Source of the DNA: Anaerolinea sp.
GTDB lineage: Bacteria > Chloroflexota > Anaerolineae > UBA4142
DNA length: 38,446 bases
Assembly: GCA_020722265.1 (NCBI GenBank)
Contig: DYLA01000006.1
Coordinates: forward strand, 1-38,446
Reading direction: 5' to 3'
Part shown: positions 9,057 through 17,465 of the stretch, one piece after another
Position numbering within the stretch: the stretch's first letter is position 1
Layout: each line of letters starts with the position of its first letter
Made by a program: the position numbers and the translations under genes
Notes under the pieces: model-generated
Databases searched by the model: none
Told to the model about the DNA's origin: nothing
The model's input: only the letters and a program-made list of their open reading frames with translations

Positions 9057-9083
9057 TTGAGACGCCCCGCCGGGGCGTCTCAA
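9057..9083. repeat. Perfect palindrome overlapping the ftsK stop codon
   Basis: TTGAGACGCCCCG, a central C, and CGGGGCGTCTCAA make a 27-nt perfect palindrome whose right arm contains the ftsK TGA. No T tract follows on the minus strand, so it is better read as a dispersed hairpin repeat or 3'-end stabiliser than a classical terminator. Confidence 0.75.
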
Positions 9084-11287
9084 CTCGACGCGGGCAACAC
9101 GACGCGCGATTTGCCGCCCCCTTCGTCGGGTCCGACGATGCCGCGCTCTTCCAACTGATCCATCAGGCGTGCCGCGCGCGGATAGCCAATGCCGAGTTTG
9201 CGCTGCAGAAATGAAATCGAAGTGCGGTCCGATTGGCGCACGATGGCGATGGCTTGTTCGATCAGGTCCTCGTCGCTCCCCTCTTTGGTGCTGTCAAGGT
9301 CTTTCCACGGTGCTTGGCGCGCGATGTCGCGCAAATCGGTGATGGCTTTGTCGCGCCAAAAGTGAACGAGCCGCGCGAGTTCGTCATCGGACACAAAGCA
9401 GCCCTGCAAGCGCATCAACTTGGACGAATCGCTTGCCATATACAGCATATCGCCGCGGCCCAGCAATTTTTCCGCGCCCAGTGTGTCCAGCACGACGCGC
9501 GAGTCTACGCTGCTCGTCACCGCGAACGAAATGCGCGAGGGGAAATTCGCCTTGATCAGCCCCGTGACCACATCCACCGAAGGACGCTGCGTGGCGATGA
9601 CCAGATGAATTCCCGTGGCGCGCGCCATCTGCGCGAGGCGCGTCAACAATTTTTCCGTCTCCTCGGGCGCGACGAGCATCAGGTCGGCGAGTTCGTCAAT
9701 GAGCGCGACGATGAACGGCATCGTGTCGCCGTGCGCCTTGTTCATCTTTTCGTTGAAGGCGTCAATGTTGCGCACTTTTTCTTTGGCAAACAAGGTAAAG
9801 CGATTGTCCATCTCGCGCGTCAGCCAGCGCAGGCACGGCACCACCTCGTTCACGTTGACGATGACGGGGCCCAAGAGATGCGGGATGTCGTTGAAATTTA
9901 CCAGTTCGACGCGCTTGGGATCAATCATAATCAAGCGCAGATCGTCGGGTGAGTTGTTGAAGAGCAAGCACGCGGTAATCGCGTTGATGCACACGGATTT
10001 GCCCGACCCTGTGGCGCCCGCGATCAAGAGGTGCGGCATCGCGCCCAGATCGGCGACGTTCACCGCGCCAGACACATCGCGCCCCAGTGCGATGGTGAGC
10101 GGGTATTTTTTCTTTTTCGATTTGAAGGTGTCGTCTTCCATCACGCCGCGCAGCGAGACGACCGAGACGGATTGATTGGGCACCTCGATTCCGACGACGG
10201 GTTTGCCCGGCACTGGCGTTTCGATGCGAATCGGCGCGACGGCGAGCGCGAGTTCCAAATCGTGTTGCAGGGCGGCGATGCGATTGACCGAGACTTTGCG
10301 TGGGCGGATTCGTCCATCGCTGCTGCGCCGTTCGATGAAGCCGGGTTCCAAGCCGAATTGCGTGACGGTGGGTCCCGCGTGAATTTCGACGACTTTGGCG
10401 GGAATGCCAAAGTTGGCGAGTGTTTCTTCGATGAGGCGCGCTTTGCGATTCGCGTCGGTTTCGCCGTACTTGGCTTCGCTCGCCAAATCGAGCAAGTCGA
10501 GTGGCGGGAGCGCGGGGGCGCGCCGGCGCGGGAGCCCGCGTGGAGTCAAAACGGCAGGTGGCGTCGCGGGAGTTTTGGGCGCGGGTTTGATGCCAAAGAC
10601 CGGGCGCGCGGCTGACGCAGGCATCGGCGGTGCGGAAGGTTGCGCAGGGGGCGTGGGAGGGGGAGTCGCAAGCGTCGGCGCGGGTTTTCGCTCCATCGGT
10701 TTTGCCATCGGCGCGGTGGGACCTGTCTGTCCGGCGCGCGCGGCGAGTGCGTCGCTCCACGCGCGCAGACGCGCCGCGCTCATTCCCAGAATCGCCGGCA
10801 GCGTGGCGAGTCCCACCGCGCCCAATGCGATTTGCGCCCCGCTCACGCCGACGAGGGATGCCAAGCCGTACCCAATCGCCCAGCCGATAAAGCCGCCCCC
10901 TGCGCCGGTGTACGCCAGCAGAGCCGGGTCGTTGGTAGGGGTGAAGAGATGAATCAACGCGAGGAGAATGGCGAAGAGAATTTCACCGGCAAAAACCCTG
11001 CCCCATTCCAATGCCGCCACCTCTTCGCCGCGACGCAGCAAGAACGCGCCTGCTCCAAAGACGAAGAACGGAAGCGCAAACGCTCCCCAGCCAACGAGCC
11101 GCAGCCAAAGGAATGACCACGCCTCGCTGACGAAACCGGAGGTGACGCGTAGCAGCGTCAGCAGCGTCAGCCCGCCAAGCAAGAACAGAGCCATAGCGAT
11201 CATCGCGCGCTGGCGCGTCGCGTCGATCTTCAGCCCCACGCGAGAGAAAATATCTTCCGGTTGCTCTCTGGCTCGCCGATGAGTCAT
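9080..11287 (-). CDS. ftsK: DNA translocase FtsK/SpoIIIE
   Basis: A 735-residue septal DNA pump for chromosome segregation. About four membrane helices fill residues 28-170, followed by an Ala/Pro-rich linker (190-260), the alpha/beta motor with Walker A Gly-Ala-Thr-Gly-Ser-Gly-Lys-Ser near 425 and Walker B Ile-Asp-Glu-Leu-Ala-Asp-Leu, then Ala-Thr-Gln-Arg-Pro-Ser-Val-Asp-Val and the C-terminal gamma winged helix (Ser-Phe-Leu-Gln-Arg-Lys-Leu-x-Ile-Gly-Tyr-x-Arg-Ala). The linker is short for the family. I start it at the ATG at 11287; a GTG one codon earlier is equally close. The S1-domain gene ends 7 nt upstream, so the two are cotranscribed. Confidence 0.96.
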   Translation of the reverse strand: MTHRRAREQPEDIFSRVGLKIDATRQRAMIAMALFLLGGLTLLTLLRVTSGFVSEAWSFLWLRLVGWGAFALPFFVFGAGAFLLRRGEEVAALEWGRVFAGEILFAILLALIHLFTPTNDPALLAYTGAGGGFIGWAIGYGLASLVGVSGAQIALGAVGLATLPAILGMSAARLRAWSDALAARAGQTGPTAPMAKPMERKPAPTLATPPPTPPAQPSAPPMPASAARPVFGIKPAPKTPATPPAVLTPRGLPRRRAPALPPLDLLDLASEAKYGETDANRKARLIEETLANFGIPAKVVEIHAGPTVTQFGLEPGFIERRSSDGRIRPRKVSVNRIAALQHDLELALAVAPIRIETPVPGKPVVGIEVPNQSVSVVSLRGVMEDDTFKSKKKKYPLTIALGRDVSGAVNVADLGAMPHLLIAGATGSGKSVCINAITACLLFNNSPDDLRLIMIDPKRVELVNFNDIPHLLGPVIVNVNEVVPCLRWLTREMDNRFTLFAKEKVRNIDAFNEKMNKAHGDTMPFIVALIDELADLMLVAPEETEKLLTRLAQMARATGIHLVIATQRPSVDVVTGLIKANFPSRISFAVTSSVDSRVVLDTLGAEKLLGRGDMLYMASDSSKLMRLQGCFVSDDELARLVHFWRDKAITDLRDIARQAPWKDLDSTKEGSDEDLIEQAIAIVRQSDRTSISFLQRKLGIGYPRAARLMDQLEERGIVGPDEGGGKSRVVLPASS

Positions 11288-11294
11288 CACCTAC

Positions 11295-12299
11295 TCATTC
11301 CGAGAGAATCAAACTCTCCCAATAACCGGGGTCGAGCGGCGGGGGTGGTGGAACTCGATGCCGATTCGTTTGCCGCGTCCCTGCGTGTTCTGTTTTCGAT
11401 TCATTACGGCGCAGGCTCAACCGGGCGCGTTGCTGCGCGGCGTCAATTTCTACCACACGCACACGCACCGTTTGCCCTTCTTGGACGACCTCGCTGGGGT
11501 GCGTGAACTCGCCTTCGATCTCCGAAATATGCACCAGGCCTTCGACACCTTCGGCAAGGCGAACGAACGCCCCAAAGGGCACGAGCGTCGTGATGGTGCC
11601 TTCCACCCAGTCACCGGGACGCGTCTTGTCCGCGATCTCTTGCCACGGATTCGGCTGGAGTCTTTTGAGACTGCACGCGATCCGTTTCTGCTCGCGGTCC
11701 ACCTCGATGATGTACACCTCCACTTCTTGCCCGGGCGATAGGATGTCGCGCGGGTGGGCGACGTACTGCCACGACAGTTCGGAGACGTGGATCAATCCTT
11801 CGACGCCGCCGAGATCAACGAACGCGCCAAAATCGGTCACGTTGCGGACGATGCCGTGTCGCGTCTGGTTCGGTTCGATGGTCGCCAACAACTGCTCGGC
11901 GCGCGAGGGGGGCGGGTTGACGACACGTTCGGAGAGAATCAGCCGATTGCGCGCGCGGTCGAATTCGATGACCTTGACGCGTACGTTCGAGCCGACATAA
12001 CGCGCTAATTCTTGCCGGCGCGCGTCCTCCGTCACTTGGCGCGACAACCCAGTCAACTGCGATGCCGGGACAAAGCCGCGCACATCGCCCAAATCCACAA
12101 GCAAGCCTCCACGATTGTATCCCACGACGCGCAGTTCGAGTATCGTGCCTTGCGCGTAACTAGTCTCGGCAATCGTCCAGCCGCTGGGGGCTGGTGGTTC
12201 TGGCGGCGCGGCGTTCGAAGCGAGTGGCGTGCGCGCCCCTAACAAGATGTGCCAATACTCTTCGTCCGGTGCTTCTTCCCATGGCTTGACCTCAGACAT
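11295..12299 (-). CDS. rpsA: S1 domain RNA-binding protein (ribosomal protein S1-like)
   Basis: A 334-residue protein with three S1 OB-folds after an acidic N-terminal tail. The first repeat is divergent (from about residue 50), the second has Gly-Ala-Phe-Val-Asp-Leu-Gly-Gly-Val-Glu-Gly-Leu-Ile-His, the third Gly-Ala-Phe-Val-Arg-Leu-Ala-Glu-Gly-Val-Glu-Gly-Leu-Val-His. Short S1 proteins with three or four repeats serve as ribosomal S1 in Gram-positive and Chloroflexota-type genomes. The start is the ATG at 12299 with GGGAGG 10 nt before; a frame extending to 12566 runs through the promoter at 12510-12539 and is not coding. The leader of about 200 nt is structured. It could also be a general S1-type RNA-binding protein not bound to the ribosome. 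Confidence 0.85.
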   Translation of the reverse strand: MSEVKPWEEAPDEEYWHILLGARTPLASNAAPPEPPAPSGWTIAETSYAQGTILELRVVGYNRGGLLVDLGDVRGFVPASQLTGLSRQVTEDARRQELARYVGSNVRVKVIEFDRARNRLILSERVVNPPPSRAEQLLATIEPNQTRHGIVRNVTDFGAFVDLGGVEGLIHVSELSWQYVAHPRDILSPGQEVEVYIIEVDREQKRIACSLKRLQPNPWQEIADKTRPGDWVEGTITTLVPFGAFVRLAEGVEGLVHISEIEGEFTHPSEVVQEGQTVRVRVVEIDAAQQRARLSLRRNESKTEHAGTRQTNRHRVPPPPPLDPGYWESLILSE

Positions 12300-12314
12300 T
12301 TGCGCTGAACCTCC

Positions 12315-12486
12315 CAACCTATCCGCAAACAAAAAATCGGTTATCCTGCCCTCGCTGGGGTCTGCGACCCGCGCGTGTCCGCGAAGGGTGACGCGCCTCG
12401 ACTTTGCACGAGGATGCGTCGGTGGAGTAACCGAATTACAATCTGCTAACCAACTCTTCGCCCAAATCGAAAAGCAACCTATCCGC
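12315..12486 (-). repeat. Direct 12-nt repeat in the S1 leader
   Basis: GCGGATAGGTTG (minus strand) occurs at 12486-12475, soon after the transcription start, and again at 12326-12315, directly before the GGGAGG ribosome site. The two copies flank the folded domain. Confidence 0.6.
12331..12433 (-). ncRNA. Structured leader RNA: three-way junction plus U tract
   Basis: On the minus strand CGGTTACTCC (12433-12424) pairs with GGATAACCG (12346-12338) as a closing stem, directly followed by A and six U (12336-12331). Inside are two branches: GACGC..CCTCG with CGAGG..GCGTC (12420-12390) and CCCTTCGC with GCGAGGG (12388-12349), the latter holding a 5-bp hairpin GGGTC-GCA-GACCC (12370-12358). The stem next to the U run could act as a terminator. 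It looks like a riboswitch or ribosomal-protein leader, but I recognise no known family. Confidence 0.55.
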
Positions 12487-12509
12487 GCGACTCTTCCCCA
12501 ACCGATTGT

Positions 12510-12539
12510 ATTATAAGCGGAATGGCGCGAATTTGTCAA
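12510..12539 (-). promoter_or_regulatory. Consensus promoter of the S1-ftsK-infA-priA block
   Basis: Exact TTGACA (12539-12534), an 18-nt spacer and exact TATAAT (12515-12510) on the minus strand. Transcription would start near 12503, giving a leader of about 204 nt before the S1 gene. Confidence 0.85.
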
Positions 12540-12716
12540 GGCAACGCGAAGATTGATTCCAGACAATTTAGATGAGAACTACAGCGATTTCTGGCGATTT
12601 GGGCGTTGGTTACCTTCCCGACCACCCCGACGCGCTATCAGGCCAAGGGGTGTAATGGGGGCATCGGACAGGCCAGAGTCGAGTCAGTGGCTTTTTGGCG
12701 AACGCGGGGATGCCGA
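12540..12716. other. Spacer without recognised gene
   Basis: Between the S1 promoter and the stop of the c-di-AMP-receptor-like gene I see no coding region, clear terminator or repeat. Confidence 0.5.
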
Positions 12717-13313
12717 TCACAGGTGTTCGAGCCGTGCCACGTCCAGCACAAAAATCGTCGCCATGGACTGATTCGTTTCGCAATTGCGACGTACTTGCTC
12801 CACAATCGCATCCACGCGCTCGGCGCGGATGGCGATGAGCAAGGTCGTATTGGCGCGCTGCGAATACCCTCCCGTCGTTCCAAGTATCGTCACGTGATAA
12901 CTCCAATCGGTCAGCATCTCGACGAGTTGGTTCGATGGCTCGCGCGCAACGATGGCGAGGAGCATTTGCAACTTGCCTGGTTCACTCGGCGCGCGCACAT
13001 AATCCACTACGGAGCGTGCCGCACCGAGGTGAACATAGCGCGCTACTGGACAGACGAACAACGTCGCGCCACTGATCCTCGTCTCGATCGGCGCGTGGAT
13101 CGCGCGGCGATGGCATGTGTCCAGCAGCACTGTGCGCGCGCGTTCGAGTTCGCGCGCGTTCAAGCCGATGAGCAATGTGACGTTGTGCGCGCCCAAGAAT
13201 CCGCCCACGCTCGCCAGCACGGTCACCGCAAAGCCCGCGCGCGTGAGCGCGTGGATCGTCGTGTCCGCATCGTCGCGCTGAACGATTGCCAGTACGAGTG
13301 TATCAATCTCCAT
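12717..13313 (-). CDS. Two-domain c-di-AMP receptor-like (DarA/PstA, PII-like) protein
   Basis: A 198-residue protein made of two tandem PII-like domains of the cyclic-di-AMP receptor family. Domain 1 (1-100) has Leu-Ala-Ile-Val-Gln, Val-Gly-Gly-Phe-Leu-Gly-Ala-His-Asn-Val-Thr and Gly-Ala-Thr-Leu-Phe-Val; domain 2 (107-198) has Leu-Ala-Ile-Val, Thr-Thr-Gly-Gly-Tyr-Ser-Gln-Arg-Ala-Asn-Thr-Thr and Ala-Thr-Ile-Phe-Val. The Thr-Gly-Gly-Phe/Tyr ... Asn-Thr-Thr loop contributes to nucleotide binding in DarA. Known members are single-domain trimers of about 109 residues, so the duplication is unusual. I start at the ATG at 13313; a frame further upstream would overlap the C45 gene. It is the last gene of the probable operon that starts at rpiR. 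Ligand binding is inferred; domain 1 has lost the first Thr. Confidence 0.75.
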   Translation of the reverse strand: MEIDTLVLAIVQRDDADTTIHALTRAGFAVTVLASVGGFLGAHNVTLLIGLNARELERARTVLLDTCHRRAIHAPIETRISGATLFVCPVARYVHLGAARSVVDYVRAPSEPGKLQMLLAIVAREPSNQLVEMLTDWSYHVTILGTTGGYSQRANTTLLIAIRAERVDAIVEQVRRNCETNQSMATIFVLDVARLEHL

Positions 13314-13371
13314 TTCCAGCTTTCTACGCCATGCGCCCGTCGTCGCTCTTGCGTCTCTGCGTCCTTTGTCT

Positions 13372-14430
13372 TTACAACCTGTACGTCTCGTAGCTCCCCT
13401 GACAGGGCCAGCCATTGCAGAACAACAAACGTCGTTGCGCGGGCAAGTAAATTGCCGCCGAGATCGTGTCCGAATCGTTCAGCGGACGATGACGACAGAG
13501 CGCGGTTCCGTCGTGATGTGCGGCGATGCGTTTGGCGTACGTCACATCAATCGTACCGTACGCTTGATCCAGCAGTGCACGCGCGGTTGTGTAACGCGCG
13601 CGCGTTTCGTCGTACGTCGTGCTGTTCCGAAAAACGTTCGCGGCGATCAACTCCGCGCTGACAAAATGATTCGTCGCCACGACCATATCCTCTCGCGGCG
13701 CGAGGAAACCACACGCGCGAAATCCGTTTTCGACGATCGCACACTCACCGTCAGCATCTATCAGAGTCAGATTGCCCGCGCCCATACAGCGTACGCTTTT
13801 CAAGTACGCCAGCGCGTCGGCGGTACTTGCGTAACGTTCCAAGATATTCATCATCAGCGCCAAGCGCGCCAAGCCAGGTCCAATGTCGCGCGACGAGACG
13901 TGTGTATCGGCAATCGCCAGCCCGCGCTCGTTCATCCCCGAACTGAAAACGCCCGGGCTGCCCGCGCTCGTCGCGTAGATATAGCGATACCCTTCGAGCG
14001 GCGCGGCGTACGCGATGACGCGCATCGGAATATGCGCTTCGTAATAATCGCGATTCTTGGCGAGCAGTGGCATGCCGTCGCGCGTGGCGGAACGCGACGC
14101 CGCCCAAACGGTGCAACCTTCGGGCTGGGTCTTGGCGAGCAACAAATCTTCCAGATACGACGCGGCGACGTACTGCAACAAGCGCGCCCGTGGAATTTGC
14201 AACGCGTCCGCGATGCCTTCCATCATCAGCATCGTCGGACGTGCGTCTGGCTCACTCTCCCACGCGCGTTGCAGTTCGTCCAAGATCGCTGGGCTCAAGC
14301 CACCGGTGCGCGTCAAGCCCTCCAAGCGCGCGCCCATCGTCGCCAAAATCAAAGGACGCAGGTCAGAGACCTGCCTCCCGTGCTGCAAACCCATTTGATA
14401 ATGATCGCCGTGCAGTGATAATACTTTCAT
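13372..14430 (-). CDS. C45 family acyltransferase/amidohydrolase (Ntn hydrolase)
   Basis: A 352-residue homologue of acyl-CoA:6-aminopenicillanic-acid acyltransferase, a self-cleaving N-terminal-nucleophile enzyme. The N-terminal helical part (His-Gly-x-x-Tyr-Gln-Met-Gly-Leu-Gln-His-Gly-Arg) is followed by the processing site Gly105-Cys106-Thr-Val-Trp-Ala, then Lys-Asn-Arg-Asp-Tyr and Ser-Ser-Gly-Met-Asn-Glu-Arg-Gly-Leu. Autocleavage before Cys106 would free the nucleophile. Bacterial members hydrolyse or transfer acyl groups on amino acids and peptides; substrates are mostly unknown. It lies directly behind oppF, with an 8-nt repeat array between them, which suggests it processes what the transporter brings in. 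Confidence 0.87.
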   Translation of the reverse strand: MKVLSLHGDHYQMGLQHGRQVSDLRPLILATMGARLEGLTRTGGLSPAILDELQRAWESEPDARPTMLMMEGIADALQIPRARLLQYVAASYLEDLLLAKTQPEGCTVWAASRSATRDGMPLLAKNRDYYEAHIPMRVIAYAAPLEGYRYIYATSAGSPGVFSSGMNERGLAIADTHVSSRDIGPGLARLALMMNILERYASTADALAYLKSVRCMGAGNLTLIDADGECAIVENGFRACGFLAPREDMVVATNHFVSAELIAANVFRNSTTYDETRARYTTARALLDQAYGTIDVTYAKRIAAHHDGTALCRHRPLNDSDTISAAIYLPAQRRLLFCNGWPCQGSYETYRL

Positions 14431-14436
14431 ACTGCT

Positions 14437-14475
14437 CTACCGTCCCACCATCCTACTGTCCCACCGTCTCACTGA
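14437..14475. repeat. 8-nt tandem repeats between oppF and the C45 gene
   Basis: Plus-strand units CTACCGTC, CCACCATC, CTACTGTC, CCACCGTC, TCACTGAT. The array overlaps the oppF stop codon. Confidence 0.7.
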
Positions 14476-15488
14476 TACTTCCAACACGCAACGCGCTGTT
14501 TGCCGATTTCGAAGAACGGCGGCGTCTCCTGCTCGCAGATCGAACCGACGCGCGCGAAACAACGTGGGTGAAAGCGACAACCCCGCGGCGGATTGATTGG
14601 ACTAGGTACCGTTCCTTGCAGAATGATGCGCTGTCGTCGCCGCGTTTTGTCGAGCGAGGGAATCGCGGCGAGCAGCGCTTGCGTGTACGGATGCAACGGC
14701 TGCGCGTACAACTCATCGGTCGCACCTTCTTCCACGAGGCGTCCCAGGTACATCACCGCGACGCGATCGCTGATGTGGTAGATCAAACTCAAATCGTGCG
14801 CGATGAACAAGTAGGTCAGGTGAAATTCCTCTTGTAACTCTTGCATCAAGTTGATGACCTGTGCTTGAATCGAAACATCAAGCGAGGAGACGGGTTCGTC
14901 CGCGACGATGAATTGGGGCTGCATCGCGAGCGCGCGCGCGATGCCAATGCGTTGGCGTTGTCCACCCGAAAATTGATGCGGATATTGATCGAGATTGCGC
15001 GCGTGCAGTCCGACGCGATGCAACAACTGACCGACGATTTCTTCGCGCGCACTCACGTCCTTCAAGCCGCGATTGATCAGCGGCGTCGAAACGATTTCGC
15101 GAATCGTCTTGCGCGGGTTGAGCGAGGAGTACGGATTTTGGAAAATCACTTGCGCTACCCGATAGAATCCCAAGCGTTCGACGGGCGTAGATTTTTCTTT
15201 GCCTGGCTCGAGCCCCCCTTCGCGAAGAGGGCGGCCCTTGAAAAAGATCTCACCCGCCGTAGGGGTATCGAGCCGACTGATCAAACGTCCCAGCGTCGTC
15301 TTGCCGCAACCACTCTCGCCGACCAAGCCCACCGTTTCGCCTTGTTCGATTTTGAGACTCACGCCGTCAACCGCGTGCACAACGAGGTCTTGGGCGCGCG
15401 CCAGCGTACGCGCCAAGAGGCTGGGGCGAATCGTGAAGTAACGCTTGAGCGCGCGCGTCTCGATGAGAGGAGCGTTGTTGGGATTCAC
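14469..15488 (-). CDS. oppF: Oligopeptide/dipeptide ABC transporter ATPase F
   Basis: A 339-residue cytoplasmic ATPase that powers peptide uptake together with OppD. Walker A Gly-Glu-Ser-Gly-Cys-Gly-Lys-Thr-Thr, Q-loop [11 protein letters not shown], signature Phe-Ser-Gly-Gly-Gln-Arg-Gln-Arg, and Walker B [11 protein letters not shown] are intact. The C-terminal oligopeptide domain has Cys-Arg-Phe-His-Pro-Arg-Cys-Phe ... Cys ... Cys, which in the family binds a 4Fe-4S cluster. The start is a GTG at 15488 that overlaps the oppD stop by four bases and is preceded by GGGAGGTG; a frame extending to 15956 is antisense-like and rejected. Confidence 0.94.
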   Translation of the reverse strand: MNPNNAPLIETRALKRYFTIRPSLLARTLARAQDLVVHAVDGVSLKIEQGETVGLVGESGCGKTTLGRLISRLDTPTAGEIFFKGRPLREGGLEPGKEKSTPVERLGFYRVAQVIFQNPYSSLNPRKTIREIVSTPLINRGLKDVSAREEIVGQLLHRVGLHARNLDQYPHQFSGGQRQRIGIARALAMQPQFIVADEPVSSLDVSIQAQVINLMQELQEEFHLTYLFIAHDLSLIYHISDRVAVMYLGRLVEEGATDELYAQPLHPYTQALLAAIPSLDKTRRRQRIILQGTVPSPINPPRGCRFHPRCFARVGSICEQETPPFFEIGKQRVACWKYQ

Positions 15489-16477
15489 ACGGCACCTCCC
15501 GCTGCGTTGACGCGCACACAGCGGACGTGGTGTCCAGGCGCGACCTCGAAGAAGGGCACGAGTTCGTTTTGACAAATCGGTTGCGCGAAACTGCAGCGCT
15601 CTGCGAACGCGCACCCAGGCGGCACGGCGGCCAGATCGGGCACGTTGCCGGGAATCGGCTCGATGCGCGTGCGCGGCGCGACGATGCGCGGGATGCACGT
15701 CAACAATCCGCGCGTATACGGATGTTGCGGCGACTCGATCACCTGATCGGTCGCGCCGATTTCGACGAGGCGTCCTGCGTACATCACCGCGATGCGCTGG
15801 CAAAATTCGGCAGCGAGATCGAGGTTGTGCGTGACGAGAATGATTGCGGTGCCGCGCACGTCGTTGATGCGGCGCATCAAATCCATAATTTGCGCTTGGA
15901 TCGTCACGTCGAGCGAAGTGGTCGGTTCGTCGGCGAGCAAGAGCTTCGGTTCGCACGCCAGCGCGATGGCGATCAGCGCGCGCTGTTGCATCCCCCCGCT
16001 GAATTGATGCGGATAATCGTGATAACGATCCATCGGCGACGAGATGCCGACTTCGGTCATTAGTTGCAACACCCGCTCTTTTTCGCGCGCGAAGTGATTG
16101 TGCGCGATGTGATGAATCCGCAGCGATTCGCGAATCTGCTCGCCCACCGGGAACGCGGGATTGAGCGACGTGAGCGGGTCTTGAAACACCATCGCAATGT
16201 CCCTGCCGCGAATATCACGCATCTCACGATTCGAAAGTTGGAGCAAGTCGCGACCCTGAAACAAGATCTGGCCTGACGCGATGCGTCCTGGCGCGGAAAT
16301 CAAGCGCAGAATCGAAAGCATCGTCACGCTCTTGCCGCAGCCCGATTCGCCGACGATGCCGAGACGTTCGCTGTGCGCCAAACTCAAACTCACGTCGGCG
16401 ACCGCGTACACCAAACCGCGCCGTGTCGGAAACACCGTCGTTAGATTTTTTAGTTCAAGGAGAGGTGTATTTTCCAT
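15485..16477 (-). CDS. oppD: Oligopeptide/dipeptide ABC transporter ATPase D
   Basis: A 330-residue ATPase partner of OppF. Walker A Gly-Glu-Ser-Gly-Cys-Gly-Lys-Ser-Val, Q-loop [10 protein letters not shown], signature Phe-Ser-Gly-Gly-Met-Gln-Gln-Arg, Walker B [11 protein letters not shown] and the His switch Val-Thr-His-Asn-Leu are present. The C-terminal cysteines (Gly-Cys-Ala-Phe-Ala-Glu-Arg-Cys, then two more) mark the same Fe-S-type extension as OppF. TCAAGGAGAGG precedes the ATG. The 55-nt gap to oppC is filled with GGGGTCA repeats. Confidence 0.95.
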   Translation of the reverse strand: MENTPLLELKNLTTVFPTRRGLVYAVADVSLSLAHSERLGIVGESGCGKSVTMLSILRLISAPGRIASGQILFQGRDLLQLSNREMRDIRGRDIAMVFQDPLTSLNPAFPVGEQIRESLRIHHIAHNHFAREKERVLQLMTEVGISSPMDRYHDYPHQFSGGMQQRALIAIALACEPKLLLADEPTTSLDVTIQAQIMDLMRRINDVRGTAIILVTHNLDLAAEFCQRIAVMYAGRLVEIGATDQVIESPQHPYTRGLLTCIPRIVAPRTRIEPIPGNVPDLAAVPPGCAFAERCSFAQPICQNELVPFFEVAPGHHVRCVRVNAAGGAV

Positions 16478-16532
16478 AGGGGTCAGGGGTCAGGGGTCAG
16501 GGATCGGTAAACTGGCCGCTGACCCCTGAATC
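16478..16532. repeat. 7-nt repeats with opposed arm between oppC and oppD
   Basis: From 16478 AGGGGTC is repeated three times plus AGGGATC, and the opposite arm CTGACCCCTGAATCC closes the spacer. The arms can form a hairpin on either strand. Confidence 0.75.
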
Positions 16533-17465
16533 CTATTCGATTTTCAACCGCGGATCCAAAATATCGCGTAGCCCTTCGCCAAAGACGTTGATCGCGACGA
16601 CGAGGAGCAGGAGCGCAAGCCCTGGAAACGTAGAGACCCACCACGCGGTCAGCAAGTAATCGCGTCCGCTGGAGACCATCGAACCCCACGCCGGCGTGGG
16701 TGGTTGAATCCCCAGACCCAGAAAACTGAGCGACGCTTCCATAATGATCATATAGCCCAACCGCAGCGTGCCAAGCACAAAGACCGATTGAATCACGTTC
16801 GGCAGGATTTCTGACGCGATGATTGCCGCATCGCTTTGTCCCGCGACGCGCGCGCCATCCACGTATTCTTTCGTGCGCTCTGCCAGCACTTCGCCGCGCA
16901 CCAAGCGATAGAATTCCACCCAGCCCTTGAAGGCGAGCGCCATAATGAGATTGACGAACCCAGGTCCCAAGAACGCCATCACGCCAATCGCAAAGATGAG
17001 GAACGGAAACGCGAGCAAGAGATCGGCAAAGCGCGAGAGAATTTCGTCGAGCCAGCCGCGATAATAGCCCGCCAGCGCGCCGAGCGCGGTGCCAACGAAC
17101 ACGGAAATCGCGACGCTCAGCAAACCGACCGCGAGCGAGACGCGCGTGCCAAAAATGATGCGCGTGAGCAGATCGCGCCCCTGATCATCCGTGCCGAGCA
17201 GATATTTCCAGTTGCCTTCGGCTTCCCACGCGGGCGGCTCAAAGCGCAAGAGTAGCGTACCGCGCGTCGGATCGTGAATCGTGATCTGATCCGCGAAAAT
17301 CGCGGCGAGGATGAAGAGCGCGACGATGACGCCACCCATCAAGACGAACGGGCGTTGCCACAGTTCGTATCCCAACTCGGCAAGGGCACGCCACCACAGC
17401 CGCAAGCGAATGCGGAGCGTGTAATCCCAGCCGCGCGCGACGCGCGTTGGTGCGTGTGCCGTCAT
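16533..17465 (-). CDS. oppC: Oligopeptide/dipeptide ABC transporter permease C
   Basis: A 310-residue permease with an N-terminal OppC-type helix followed by the BPD_transp_1 domain. The EAA loop reads Glu-Tyr-Val-Asp-Gly-Ala-Arg-Val-Ala-Gly-Gln-Ser-Asp-Ala, and Leu-Gly-Thr-Asp-Asp-Gln-Gly-Arg-Asp-Leu-Leu-Thr-Arg is the family landmark before the core. I use the ATG at 17465; ten extra residues from 17495 would be encoded by the repeat array. No strong ribosome site is visible. It pairs with OppB to form the channel. Confidence 0.93.
   Translation of the reverse strand: MTAHAPTRVARGWDYTLRIRLRLWWRALAELGYELWQRPFVLMGGVIVALFILAAIFADQITIHDPTRGTLLLRFEPPAWEAEGNWKYLLGTDDQGRDLLTRIIFGTRVSLAVGLLSVAISVFVGTALGALAGYYRGWLDEILSRFADLLLAFPFLIFAIGVMAFLGPGFVNLIMALAFKGWVEFYRLVRGEVLAERTKEYVDGARVAGQSDAAIIASEILPNVIQSVFVLGTLRLGYMIIMEASLSFLGLGIQPPTPAWGSMVSSGRDYLLTAWWVSTFPGLALLLLVVAINVFGEGLRDILDPRLKIE

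Noticed and set aside
12420-12490. tRNA-like stretch in the S1 leader
   Set aside because: A short match to an anticodon-arm pattern exists, but there is no acceptor stem or T-arm; the stems that do form support a leader structure.
12300-12566. N-terminal extension of the S1-domain protein by 89 residues
   Set aside because: It runs through an exact TTGACA/TATAAT promoter and a structured leader; a good ribosome site and an acidic start lie at 12299.
15489-15956. N-terminal extension of OppF by 156 residues
   Set aside because: It is arginine-rich frame shadow of oppD; the GTG at 15488 with GGGAGGTG and a four-base overlap is the normal start.
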